Shown here: positions 41,094 through 49,384 of the stretch, one piece after another | How positions within the stretch are numbered: the first letter of the stretch is position 1 | Layout: the number at the start of each line of letters is the position of its first letter | Source of the DNA: Erysipelotrichaceae bacterium | GTDB lineage: Bacteria; Bacillota_I; Bacilli_A; Erysipelotrichales; Erysipelotrichaceae | Assembly (NCBI GenBank): GCA_017473265.1 | Contig: JAFULQ010000017.1 | Coordinates: 31,371-95,370, forward strand | Direction: 5' to 3' | DNA: 64,000 nt | The notes under the pieces: generated by a model | What the model was told of the DNA's origin: nothing | The model's input: only the letters and a program-made list of their open reading frames with translations | Database searches by the model: none | Position numbers and translations under genes: made by a program

Positions 41094-42023
41094 ATGGGTA
41101 AAATGGCAACTAGAGATGCGTATGGAAATGCGCTTAGAGAATTAGTTAGTGAAAATCCTAATATTGTTGCATTGGATGCGGATTTATCAAAGAGCACAAA
41201 ATCTTTTGAAGCTACAAAAGCGGATCCATCTAGACACTTTAACATGGGTATTGCGGAAGGTAATATGATGGCGGTTGCGGCTGGTTTAGCAGCTAGTGGT
41301 AAAACTGTATTTGCTAGTAGTTTTGCAATGTTTGCGACAGGTCGTGCATTTGAAATGATTCGTAATAGTATTTGTTATCCTTATTTAAATGTTCGCGTAT
41401 GTGGTTCTCATGCAGGTATTACGGTTGGTGAAGATGGAGCATCTCACCAAGCATTAGAAGATATTGCGATTATGCGTGCAATTCCAAATATGACAGTTCT
41501 TTGTCCATGTGATGGTAAAGAGGCGTATGAAATTACTAAATATGCGGCTAAACATGTAGGACCTATGTATTTACGTTTTGGTCGTAGTGCTGTTGAAGAT
41601 GTACATGATGATTCTTATACATTTACAATTGGTAAAGGTGAAGTATTAAAAGAAGGTAAGGATATTGCCTTTGTAGCATGTGGTTTAATGGTTCAAGAAT
41701 CATTGAAAGCAGCTGCAGAACTTGAAAAAGAAGGTATTTGTCCAACGGTTGTAAATATGGCTTCAATTAAGCCAATTGATAAAGAATTATTAATTGAATT
41801 AGCGAATACTCATCATACAATTTATGTATTAGAAGAACATAATATCGTTGGTGGTTTATTTGGAACAGTGTGTGAAGTGTTAGCCCAAGAAACTAGAACA
41901 GCTCGTATTTTACCAATCGGTGTTTTAGATTCTTTTGGTGAAAGTGGAAAACCACAAGAGTTATTAGATAAATATGGTTTAAGTGCTAAGTGCATTGTTG
42001 AAAGAGTAAAAGAAACAAACTAG
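41094..42023 (+). CDS. tktC: Transketolase, C-terminal subunit
   Basis: This 309-residue partner carries the pyrimidine-binding and C-terminal domains: ALDADLSKS, FNMGIAEGNMMAVAAGLA with the catalytic Glu of GIAEGNM, RVCGSHAGITVGEDGASHQ, and the C-terminal domain from about residue 190. It lies 3 bases after tktN with GGGGG upstream. If the adjoining glycyl radical and epimerase genes belong to one pathway, the transketolase would process a ketose phosphate from it; otherwise it is simply the pentose-phosphate enzyme. Confidence 0.93.
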   Translation: MGKMATRDAYGNALRELVSENPNIVALDADLSKSTKSFEATKADPSRHFNMGIAEGNMMAVAAGLAASGKTVFASSFAMFATGRAFEMIRNSICYPYLNVRVCGSHAGITVGEDGASHQALEDIAIMRAIPNMTVLCPCDGKEAYEITKYAAKHVGPMYLRFGRSAVEDVHDDSYTFTIGKGEVLKEGKDIAFVACGLMVQESLKAAAELEKEGICPTVVNMASIKPIDKELLIELANTHHTIYVLEEHNIVGGLFGTVCEVLAQETRTARILPIGVLDSFGESGKPQELLDKYGLSAKCIVERVKETN

Positions 42024-42050
42024 GGTGACATAGGTCACCCTTCTATTTAT
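42023..42050 (+). terminator. Hairpin after transketolase genes
   Basis: AGGGTGAC (42023-42030), loop ATAG, GTCACCCT (42035-42042) and a broken T tract. The next promoter's TATAAT (42056-42061) follows closely. Confidence 0.65.
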
Positions 42051-42083
42051 ATGCTATAATTTCAATATAAATGAGGGATGTAT

Positions 42084-43019
42084 ATGCATGATTTTACAAA
42101 AATGATTATTCAAAAATATGAAATTCGTAAAAGTAATAAACAAAAGAAAGCATTTATTGATGAAGTTGTACAGTATTGTGAACAATTAGGATATACATAT
42201 CAAATTCAAGAAACAAAAGGGTTATTAAAGAGTCATAATCTAATTGTTGGTGATGTGAAAAAGGCGAAGGTGTATTGTACTGCGCATTATGATACTTGTG
42301 CGACGATGGGGTTTTTACCAAACTTTATTACACCTTTGAATCAGTTTGTATATTATAGTTATCAATTTGCATTGTCTTTTGGAATGATTGCTTTGGCTAT
42401 GATTTTGGGAAGAGTTCTTGAAAATGTAACTGGTGGTATTATTTCTTATTTTTTAGGGTATACGGTTTTCTTGTTTGGTATCTTTTATCAATTGATGATG
42501 GGGTATCGTAATCCTAAAAACTATAATGATAATACTAGTGGTGTGGTTACACTATTGGAACTAATGGCTAAAGTAGATGTAGAAGATAGGGATAAGATTT
42601 GTTTTATTTTCTTTGATAATGAAGAAAAGGGATTGTTGGGTTCTGGTGCTTTTCGTAAGCGATATGCTTCGAAAGTAGTGGATAAATTATTGGTGAATTT
42701 TGATTGTGTGGGTGATGGGGATACTTTGTTTATGAAGTATAATCGCTCAATGTCACAATCTAAAAATAAGTCTACTTTTGAGACTGCGTTTGTTACAGAT
42801 TCTGAAAAAGAAATGTTATTTTCGGATAAAGGGGTGTATCCGAGTGATCAAAAGCATTTTGATAAGATTTGTGATACGGTTGCGGTTGCGGCTTTGAAGA
42901 AGTCGAAAGTAGTTGGATTATATATGGATCGTATTCATACGCCTAAGGATACAATTCTTGATGAGAAGAATGTGGAAATCTTGGTTATGGGTATGATTAA
43001 TTACATAAAAGAAATTTAA
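42084..43019 (+). CDS. M28 family zinc peptidase with internal membrane helices
   Basis: This 311-residue protein has the split metallopeptidase motifs of M28: AHYDTCATMG (first His/Asp), NDNTSGVVTLLEL (bridging Asp), FFDNEEKGLLGS (catalytic and ligand Glu) and a C-terminal His/Asp region (DQKHFDKI, RIHTPKD). Two hydrophobic helices are inserted near residues 95-160 (SFGMIALAMILGRVL, YFLGYTVFLFGIFYQL), which is unusual for the family and would place it at the membrane. ATG 42084 follows GAGGG; ATG 42078 overlaps it. It is followed 13 bases later by an esterase gene. Confidence 0.82.
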   Translation: MHDFTKMIIQKYEIRKSNKQKKAFIDEVVQYCEQLGYTYQIQETKGLLKSHNLIVGDVKKAKVYCTAHYDTCATMGFLPNFITPLNQFVYYSYQFALSFGMIALAMILGRVLENVTGGIISYFLGYTVFLFGIFYQLMMGYRNPKNYNDNTSGVVTLLELMAKVDVEDRDKICFIFFDNEEKGLLGSGAFRKRYASKVVDKLLVNFDCVGDGDTLFMKYNRSMSQSKNKSTFETAFVTDSEKEMLFSDKGVYPSDQKHFDKICDTVAVAALKKSKVVGLYMDRIHTPKDTILDEKNVEILVMGMINYIKEI

Positions 43020-43032
43020 GAGGGGTATATTT

Positions 43033-43791
43033 GTGATTATTAAAGAGGATGTAGTGATTACGCCTTTTGATTTAGATCGTACGTTGCATATTTATTTACC
43101 GAAAGGATATAAAAAATCAAATAAGAGATATCCAGTATTTTATATGTATGATGGACATAATTTATTTGATGATAAGGATGCGACGTATGGTAAATCTTGG
43201 GGTATTAAGAAGTTTTTAGATGAGTCTGAATATCAAATGATTGTTGTGGGGATTGAGTGCAATCATGAAAAGAATTATCGTTTGTGGGAGTATTGTCCTT
43301 ATGATTTTATGGATCCAGTGTTTGGTGAAGTAAAAGGACAAGGAAAAGAGTTTATGCAATGGGTGGTGGATGAATTGAAGCCATACATTGATAAGAAATA
43401 TCGTACATTGTGCGATCGTGAACATACTGCTATTGGTGGTAGTTCTATGGGTGGTTTAATGTCCATTTATACGATGATGTGTCATAGTGATACGTTCTCT
43501 AAGGGTGCTTGTATTTCTCCTTATATGTATCATGTATATGATAATTTGAAAGTAGAATTGAAAGAAATGCATAAGGATTCTAAGGTGTACATTAGTTGGG
43601 GTTCTTATGAAAATCGTTCGAAGAATATTTTTGCGAAGGTTACGCATCAAAATTGTAGGATTGCTTCACAGTTTAGTGAAAAAGGTGCTATCCTATACTT
43701 GAATGAAGTAGTAAAAGGAAATCATTCAGAAGCTGCTTGGGAAAAAGAAGTTCCAACGTTTATGGAGTTTTTGTGTAAAGATTGGAAATAG
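43033..43791 (+). CDS. Alpha/beta-hydrolase esterase (esterase D/Fes-type)
   Basis: This 252-residue enzyme has the esterase fold of the PF00756 type. Ser nucleophile: GGSSMGGLMS (near residue 139). The early YPVFYMYDGHNLF and late His of VKGNHSEAAWE complete the signature. No signal peptide is seen, so it is cytoplasmic. Starts at GTG with GAGGGG upstream. Substrate unknown; carbohydrate acetyl or feruloyl esters are typical for the family. It forms a run with the M28 gene and the downstream DUF4097-like gene. Confidence 0.85.
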   Translation: MIIKEDVVITPFDLDRTLHIYLPKGYKKSNKRYPVFYMYDGHNLFDDKDATYGKSWGIKKFLDESEYQMIVVGIECNHEKNYRLWEYCPYDFMDPVFGEVKGQGKEFMQWVVDELKPYIDKKYRTLCDREHTAIGGSSMGGLMSIYTMMCHSDTFSKGACISPYMYHVYDNLKVELKEMHKDSKVYISWGSYENRSKNIFAKVTHQNCRIASQFSEKGAILYLNEVVKGNHSEAAWEKEVPTFMEFLCKDWK

Positions 43792-43808
43792 AGAAGGGAG
43801 AATCAATC

Positions 43809-44600
43809 ATGAAAAAAATACATGTATTTATATTAGTGATTATTTGTATCATGATTGGTTTTTCTAGTGGCTATTTGTTTAGAGATACGACTACACCAAA
43901 GCCTGAGGTGATTGAACAGTCAGCGAGTTTTGAAGTGTATGAAGAATTTGCACCAAATCATATTTTGGAGATTTATGTAAATACGGTAAATGTGAATTTG
44001 CAGGTATTACCTTCGAATAATCGCAATATTCGTATGATTTATCGTCCTAGTGTAGAACCAAGTAATTATGAATACTATATTGAGAATAAGATTATGTATA
44101 TGAATGTTGATGAGGTTGAGAAGTCAAATTCGATTGTACCAAGTAATCGTGAGATGATTTATTTGTATTTGCCTAAGGATACGGATGTTACGTTGCATTA
44201 TACTAGTGATTCGGGATTCTTGGATGTATCTAAAGTGGATTTGCGTCATTTGTTGGTGAATACTAAAAGTGGCATTGTGTCTTTAAGTAAGGTAGATGTG
44301 GATTTGGATATTGATGTGACAACGGTTTCTGGTAAAGTGATTTTAAAAGAATTGTTGTTTTCTAATTTAGTTGTAAATACGAATACAGCATTGGTATCTT
44401 GTACATTACCTGTATTAGAGAATGAGTATGAAGTTCATTTTACGACAAGTGAAGGAAATGTATTAGTAAATGAAGTGGAATATAAGGAATATGTCAAAGA
44501 ATGTGAAGGAAATCATAAAATAGAGATTGTGACACGTTCAGGGGATATTCGTGTAAAGATGGAAGAGATTAGTGCAAATGAATCAGAAGTTAATGTTTAA
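43809..44600 (+). CDS. Membrane-anchored DUF4097-like protein
   Basis: This 263-residue protein has a single N-terminal helix (VFILVIICIMIGFSSGYLF) and an outer part of short repeating beta-strands (SGFLDVSKVDLRHLLVNTKSGIVSLSKV...TVSGKVILKELL), the pattern of DUF4097-type beta-helix or adhesin-like proteins. Function unknown. ATG 43809 is chosen because AAGGGAG lies just before it; the earlier ATG at 43782 is inside the esterase gene. The end overlaps the methyltransferase start. Confidence 0.75.
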   Translation: MKKIHVFILVIICIMIGFSSGYLFRDTTTPKPEVIEQSASFEVYEEFAPNHILEIYVNTVNVNLQVLPSNNRNIRMIYRPSVEPSNYEYYIENKIMYMNVDEVEKSNSIVPSNREMIYLYLPKDTDVTLHYTSDSGFLDVSKVDLRHLLVNTKSGIVSLSKVDVDLDIDVTTVSGKVILKELLFSNLVVNTNTALVSCTLPVLENEYEVHFTTSEGNVLVNEVEYKEYVKECEGNHKIEIVTRSGDIRVKMEEISANESEVNV

Positions 44601-45234
44601 TTATCTGCATGGTACGGATATTTGGTTATATCAAAGAAAAGATATGTTTCGTGTAAATACGGATACTAGTTTGCTTGGTCATTTTATGAAGGTAAATGAT
44701 GGGGATTGTGTATTGGATATTGGTACCAATAATGGTGCGTTATTGTTGTATGCGTCTCGATTTACGAAGGGTAAACTGATTGGTGTTGATGTTTTAGCAG
44801 AAGCTTGTGAATTGGCGAAGCATAATTTGGATTATAATAAGATTTTGAGTTATGAAATTATTCATTCACCAATTCAAGAAGTGAATATGGAACCAGTAGA
44901 TGTAATTGTGTGTAATCCACCGTATTTTCCATTAACGGAGAATGTGAATAGTAATCCGTTTTTACAAGTGGCTCGTCATGAGATTCATCTAACATTGGAT
45001 GAATTGATGAATCAAATATCTCGTTTATTAAAAGATAATGGTAGATGTTATATGGTACATCGTGCCAGTCGTGAAAGTGAGATTGTGGCTTGTATTTCTG
45101 CTAAGGGAATGTATGTTAAAACCTTACAGAGAGTTTTTGATGAAAATCGTGAGGATGCGGTTAGTTTGTTAGTAGAGATTGTAAAATATCCATGTGAATG
45201 TATGGAGTTAGATTCTATTTGTTTGAAAAGATAG
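44578..45234 (+). CDS. tRNA1(Val)-type adenine N6-methyltransferase (TrmN6/YabB-like)
   Basis: This 218-residue SAM-dependent methyltransferase has motif I LDIGTNNGALLL, motif II GVDVL and the N6-adenine motif NPPYFP (VIVCNPPYFP). It matches the TrmN6/YfiC group, which modifies A37 of tRNA-Val. FRVNTDTSLLGHFM is the family's N-terminal part. Start candidates are GTG 44572, ATG 44578 and ATG 44593; 44578 is chosen because GGAAGAG lies at a suitable distance. It overlaps the upstream gene by 23 bases. Confidence 0.85.
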   Translation: MNQKLMFNYLHGTDIWLYQRKDMFRVNTDTSLLGHFMKVNDGDCVLDIGTNNGALLLYASRFTKGKLIGVDVLAEACELAKHNLDYNKILSYEIIHSPIQEVNMEPVDVIVCNPPYFPLTENVNSNPFLQVARHEIHLTLDELMNQISRLLKDNGRCYMVHRASRESEIVACISAKGMYVKTLQRVFDENREDAVSLLVEIVKYPCECMELDSICLKR

Positions 45235-45258
45235 CAGTACGTGAGTATTGCTTTTTTT
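45234..45258 (+). terminator. Terminator of the methyltransferase gene
   Basis: GCAGTAC (45234-45240), loop GTGA, GTATTGC (45245-45251; one G-T pair), then seven T. Confidence 0.82.
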
Positions 45259-45260
45259 GT

Positions 45261-45283
45261 AAAGAAAAAGGCCGTGTGGCCTT
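45261..45283 (-). terminator. Terminator of the HIT gene
   Basis: AAGGCC (45268-45273), loop GTGT, GGCCTT (45278-45283). On the minus strand the stem is followed by a T-rich run (45261-45267). Confidence 0.78.
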
Positions 45284-45674
45284 ATTTTAATAATTCATAA
45301 GTTTTGTCGATGTCTTTGTTTGGATTCTCTTTGAAATCGATAACAATTGCGTCTTCTTTAGAGTATCTTGGAATAATATGAATATGGGCATGCATTACTG
45401 TTTGTCCTGCTACTTCATATCCATTGTTTAATAAATTGAATCCTGTAGCTCCTGTTTTTTTCATGATGTCTTTTGTTAGTTGTTGAGTAACTTTAATCAT
45501 GTGGGCTAAAGTTTCTGGATCGACATCAATTAATGTTTCAAAATGTTGTTTTGGTACAACTAAAGTGTGACCGTTTGTTGTTTGTGATAAATCTAAAAAT
45601 GCTAGTACTTTATCGTCTTCATATAGTTTTTTACTTGGGATTTCTCCATTCGCAATCATACAAAATATACACAT
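45282..45674 (-). CDS. HIT family nucleotide hydrolase
   Basis: This 130-residue protein has the histidine triad HAHIHIIPRY and the N-terminal MCIFCMIANGEIPS, whose two cysteines (with later His) bind zinc in this group. HIT proteins hydrolyse adenosine phosphoramidates or dinucleoside polyphosphates. AAGGAG precedes the ATG on the minus strand. It is monocistronic and divergent from the maltodextrin operon. Confidence 0.93.
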   Translation of the reverse strand: MCIFCMIANGEIPSKKLYEDDKVLAFLDLSQTTNGHTLVVPKQHFETLIDVDPETLAHMIKVTQQLTKDIMKKTGATGFNLLNNGYEVAGQTVMHAHIHIIPRYSKEDAIVIDFKENPNKDIDKTYELLK

Positions 45675-45750
45675 GTTTCGTATCTCCTTTTTGTTTTATT
45701 ATAACATATCTAGCAAGCAAAAAATTAAACAAAAATTTTGGGCGTGAGCC

Positions 45751-45807
45751 TTGACAGTGTTGAAGTAAACGCTTACAATGTTAAATACAAGGAAGGAAAA
45801 CGTTTTC
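45751..45807 (+). promoter_or_regulatory. Maltodextrin operon promoter with two LacI/CcpA-type operators
   Basis: -35 TTGACA (45751-45756), 17-base spacer and -10 TACAAT (45774-45779). AGTAAACGCTTACA (45764-45777; 13 of 14 cre positions) covers the spacer and -10 box. A perfect palindrome GAAAACGTTTTC (45796-45807) lies just past the transcription start. Both have the central CG of LacI-family operators. CcpA, the operon's own LacI protein (50878), or both could bind. Confidence 0.75.
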
Positions 45808-45830
45808 GTAAAGAAAACACGGAGGGAAAA

Positions 45831-47018
45831 ATGAAAAAGTTACTTTCTATTTTATTAGTACTTTTAATGGCTTGCTCAATGATGGTTGGATGTTCTAAAG
45901 AACCTACAGTAGTAAACTTAAAAGTATGGGGTGCTCAAGAAGACCAAGAAATGTTAGCAGGTATGATCGAAGAATTCAAAGCTGCTAATGCTGACAAAGA
46001 ATGGAATATTGAATTAGGTGTAGTTGGTGAACCTGATGCTGCTAAAAAGTATTTAGAAGATCCTGAAGCTGCTGCTGATGTATTCGCGTTCGCAAATGAC
46101 CAATTAAGAGATTTAGTAAATGCTGGTGGTTTATACAAAGTTACTCGTAACACAGAAAACTTCTCTGACATTTATGCTCCTGGTACAATTGATGCTGCTA
46201 GTATCGATGGTACTTTATATGCTTATCCAATGACAGCTGACAATGGATATTTCATGTATTACAATTCTGATTTCTTTACAGCTGATGATGTTAAAGATTT
46301 CGATACAATGTTAGACAAAGCTGCTGCTGCTGGTAAAAAAGTATTCATGGATGTATCTAATGGTTGGTATATCGCTTCTTTCTTCTTAGGTAACGGTGGA
46401 ACATTATCTATCGGTGCTGATGGAAAACAAGTTTGTGATTTCAACAATGATAAAGGTGTTGAAGCTGGTGAAGCTATTAAAGCAATCACTGCTCATGCTG
46501 GTTTCGTTACTGGTGATGACTCTATCTTAATCGCTGGTATCCAAGATGGTTCAATCGTTGCTGGTGTTTCTGGTACATGGAATGCTGAATCTATTTCTAA
46601 AGCTTGGGGTGCTGCTTATGCTGCTACTAAACTTCCTGAATATACAACAGCTTCTGGTAAAGTTCAAATGGGTTCTTTCGCTGGTTATAAATTAGTTGGT
46701 GTTAACTCTCAAACTAAAGCTCCAGTTGAAGCTATGGACTTAGCTGCTTGGTTAACAAATGAAGCAAACCAAGTTGTACGTTTCGAAAAACGTGCTTTAG
46801 GGCCTGCTAACGTAAATGCTGCAAACTCTGATGCTGTTAAAGCTAACGTTGCATTAGCTGCTTTAGCTCAACAATCTGCTTATGCTGTATCTCAAAAGGA
46901 TGTATTAGGTTCTTATTGGACACCTGCTGAAGCATTTGGTGTAGCTATGGAAGGTAAAGACTACTCTAAATCAGTTCAAGAACAATTGAACGATATGGTA
47001 GCTCAAATTCAACAATAA
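45831..47018 (+). CDS. malE: Maltodextrin-type ABC transporter substrate-binding lipoprotein
   Basis: This 395-residue family-1 binding protein delivers maltose or maltodextrin to the membrane permease. The signal MKKLLSILLVLLMACSMMVGC ends in a lipobox Cys at residue 21. Mature motifs VVNLKVWGAQEDQ and LYAYPMTADNGYFMYYN are typical of MalE-like proteins. ATG 45831 is chosen because GGAGGG lies just before it. Codons end in C unusually often (for example Ala and Thr codons), in line with very high expression. A hairpin (47040-47070) separates it from malF and would lower expression of the permeases. Confidence 0.92.
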   Translation: MKKLLSILLVLLMACSMMVGCSKEPTVVNLKVWGAQEDQEMLAGMIEEFKAANADKEWNIELGVVGEPDAAKKYLEDPEAAADVFAFANDQLRDLVNAGGLYKVTRNTENFSDIYAPGTIDAASIDGTLYAYPMTADNGYFMYYNSDFFTADDVKDFDTMLDKAAAAGKKVFMDVSNGWYIASFFLGNGGTLSIGADGKQVCDFNNDKGVEAGEAIKAITAHAGFVTGDDSILIAGIQDGSIVAGVSGTWNAESISKAWGAAYAATKLPEYTTASGKVQMGSFAGYKLVGVNSQTKAPVEAMDLAAWLTNEANQVVRFEKRALGPANVNAANSDAVKANVALAALAQQSAYAVSQKDVLGSYWTPAEAFGVAMEGKDYSKSVQEQLNDMVAQIQQ

Positions 47019-47039
47019 TAATTAAATCGTTGATCTTAG

Positions 47040-47070
47040 GGGCAAAGTATTGTGAACTTTGCCCTTTTTC
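47040..47070 (+). terminator. Partial terminator between malE and malF
   Basis: GGGCAAAGT (47040-47048) pairs with ACTTTGCCC (47056-47064), followed by TTTTTC. Since malF follows within 21 bases and shares the operon, it probably acts as a leaky terminator or 3' mRNA stabiliser for malE. Confidence 0.8.
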
Positions 47071-47090
47071 TTTAAAGAGGAGAAACACAT

Positions 47091-48506
47091 ATGAATAAAA
47101 TTAAAGAAGTATGTGCGGTGATTATAGAAACTATTGGTTCTATCATTGGTAAAATGGGTAGAGCTTTTGTTAATTTCTTTAAGCATTTTGCACAGGGAGA
47201 TAAGATTACAAAACTTTCATATGTTGTTATGGGTGCCGGTTGTTTCCTTCGTGGTCAAAAAGCGAAAGGGTTTATCTATTTAGGAATTCAAGTTTGTTAT
47301 ATTCTATTTATGATTTTATCTGGTGGGTATTATTTATCAATGTTACCTACTTTAGGTACCAATCAACAAGGTGAAGTTTGGAATGAAGAGTTACAAATTT
47401 ACCAAGTTATTAAGGGTGACAACTCTATGTTGTTATTGTTATTTGGGGTAAGTGTTGTATTAGTTACTTTTGGAATTTTCATTCTTTATTTAATGAGTGT
47501 AAATACTGCATATAAGAATGAAGTTGCTGTTAAAAATGGGGAAAAATTATTAAGTTTTAAAGAAGAGTGGAATATGTTATTTAATGAAAAGTATCATATT
47601 ACGGTATTGGCTCTTCCTGTTGTATTGACTTTCTTATTTAATGTTTTACCATTAATTTTTACAATTTGTATTGCGTTTACAAATTATGATAAGATGCATC
47701 AACCTCCAGGAAACTTGTTTACTTGGGTTGGTTTTGAGAATTTTACGCAAGTGTTGTATCAAAATCCACTTTGGGCAACAACGTTTATGCGTTTATTGAC
47801 TTGGACTTTGATTTGGGCATTCTTTGCGACATTCTTGAACTATATCTTTGGTATGTTGTTGGCGATGCTTATCAATAAAAAAGGTATTTATTTGAAGAAG
47901 ATGTGGAGAACAATTTTTGTTATTACGATTGCGGTTCCACAGTTTGTAAGTTTATTATTAATGTCTAAATTATTAAATGACCAAGGTTCGTTGAATAATT
48001 TATTAATATCGTTAGGATGGATTGAAGATTATATTCCATTTTTAACAAAGGGAAATATTGCGAAGATTACGGTTATTGTTATTAACTGTTGGGTAGGTAT
48101 TCCTTATTCGATGTTAATTACAAGTGGTATCTTAATGAACATTCCACAAGATTTATATGAAGCTAGTAAGATTGATGGAGCAGGACCTATTCGTCAGTTC
48201 TTCTCTATTACCTTACCTTATATGTTGCATGTAACAACGCCTTATTTGATTACGCAGTTTATGGGTAATATTAATAACTTTAACGTTATTTACTTGTTGA
48301 CGGCGGGTGATCCTAAGTCGTTGAATTTATATCAAGCAGGGGAAACGGATTTGTTGGTTACATGGTTATATAAATTAACTGTAAATGAACAAAACTATGC
48401 GTTAGCTGCTACGATTGGTATTATTATCTTCTTGTTATTATCATTTATTTCGTTAGTAACGTATAATAATTCCAATGCTGTGAAAGGAGAAAGTGACTTC
48501 CAATAA
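47091..48506 (+). CDS. malF: Maltodextrin ABC transporter permease, MalF type
   Basis: This 471-residue permease has about eight helices. The N-terminal ~90 residues form an extra segment with helices (KGFIYLGIQVCYILFMIL). The EAA loop is seen in EASKIDGAGPIRQFFSITLP, which couples to the ATPase. It pairs with MalG in the next gene, with TAATG overlap at 48504-48508. GAGGAG precedes the ATG. The length and N-terminal extension resemble Firmicute MalF/MdxF proteins. Confidence 0.92.
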   Translation: MNKIKEVCAVIIETIGSIIGKMGRAFVNFFKHFAQGDKITKLSYVVMGAGCFLRGQKAKGFIYLGIQVCYILFMILSGGYYLSMLPTLGTNQQGEVWNEELQIYQVIKGDNSMLLLLFGVSVVLVTFGIFILYLMSVNTAYKNEVAVKNGEKLLSFKEEWNMLFNEKYHITVLALPVVLTFLFNVLPLIFTICIAFTNYDKMHQPPGNLFTWVGFENFTQVLYQNPLWATTFMRLLTWTLIWAFFATFLNYIFGMLLAMLINKKGIYLKKMWRTIFVITIAVPQFVSLLLMSKLLNDQGSLNNLLISLGWIEDYIPFLTKGNIAKITVIVINCWVGIPYSMLITSGILMNIPQDLYEASKIDGAGPIRQFFSITLPYMLHVTTPYLITQFMGNINNFNVIYLLTAGDPKSLNLYQAGETDLLVTWLYKLTVNEQNYALAATIGIIIFLLLSFISLVTYNNSNAVKGESDFQ

Positions 48507-49384
48507 TGAAACAGGTTAATGAAAAGAAGAAATGGACTCCTAGAAGAGCAAGAAGATTGGCGTCCAGTATTTTAGGACATGGTTTTTTAACGGTATTAAG
48601 TATTGTTTGGTTATTCCCAATTGCATGGTTAATTATGCAATCATTTAGAGGAGAGCCTGGTGCTTTTACGAAGTATTTTATTCCAAAGACTTGGACATTG
48701 GATAATTATATCCGTTTGTTTACGGAAACACATTTATTCAATTTCCCTAGATGGTTTATGAATACGTTAATTGTTGCGATTTTTAGTTGTTTGATTACAA
48801 CGATTCTAACTTTATTAACGTCTTATGCGTTCTCTCGTTTGCGTTTTAAAGCTCGTAAACCGATGATGAATGTGATTTTGATTTTAGGTTTATTCCCTGG
48901 CTTTATGTCTATGATTGCGATTTATCATATCTTAAAGTCTGTTGGTTTGGATCAAAGTTTGGTTGCTTTAGTATTAGTTTATTCAAGTGGTGCGATGATG
49001 GGTTATTATATTGCGAAAGGTTTCTTTGATACAATTCCAAAGAGTATTGATGAAGCTGCATTAATCGATGGTGCTACGAAGAATCAAGTATTCTGGCATA
49101 TCATTATGCCTATGAGTAAACCAATTGTTGTGTATACAATTTTGACATCTTTTATTGCTCCATGGGTGGATTTCATCTTTGTGTCAGTAATTATGAAAGA
49201 TAATTATAATATGTATACTGTTGCGTTAGGTTTGTATCAAATGTTAACGCGTGAAAATATTCAGCAATATTTTACAGAATTCTGTGCGGGTGCTGTACTT
49301 ATTGCAATTCCTATTACCTTATTATTCATTAAGATGCAAAAATACTACGTTGGTGGTGTAACTGCTGGTGGAGCTAAGGGATAA
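48506..49384 (+). CDS. malG: Maltodextrin ABC transporter permease, MalG type
   Basis: This 292-residue permease has six helices and the EAA loop DEAALIDGATKNQVFWHIIMP. Its start overlaps the malF stop, and its own stop overlaps the amylase start (TAATG), so all are translationally coupled. It makes the heterodimeric channel with MalF for maltodextrin uptake. The N-terminus (NEKKKWTPRRARRLASS) is basic and cytosolic. Confidence 0.93.
   Translation: MKQVNEKKKWTPRRARRLASSILGHGFLTVLSIVWLFPIAWLIMQSFRGEPGAFTKYFIPKTWTLDNYIRLFTETHLFNFPRWFMNTLIVAIFSCLITTILTLLTSYAFSRLRFKARKPMMNVILILGLFPGFMSMIAIYHILKSVGLDQSLVALVLVYSSGAMMGYYIAKGFFDTIPKSIDEAALIDGATKNQVFWHIIMPMSKPIVVYTILTSFIAPWVDFIFVSVIMKDNYNMYTVALGLYQMLTRENIQQYFTEFCAGAVLIAIPITLLFIKMQKYYVGGVTAGGAKG

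Noticed and set aside
40272..42023. Frameshifted transketolase pseudogene
   Set aside because: Both parts have their own ribosome sites and intact domain borders; two-subunit transketolases are normal in anaerobes.
35247..42023. A sulfosugar (sulfo-transketolase) pathway
   Set aside because: Split transketolase plus glycyl radical enzyme recalls it, but no sulfosugar isomerase, sulfonate transporter or isethionate-lyase-type GCVEP loop is present.
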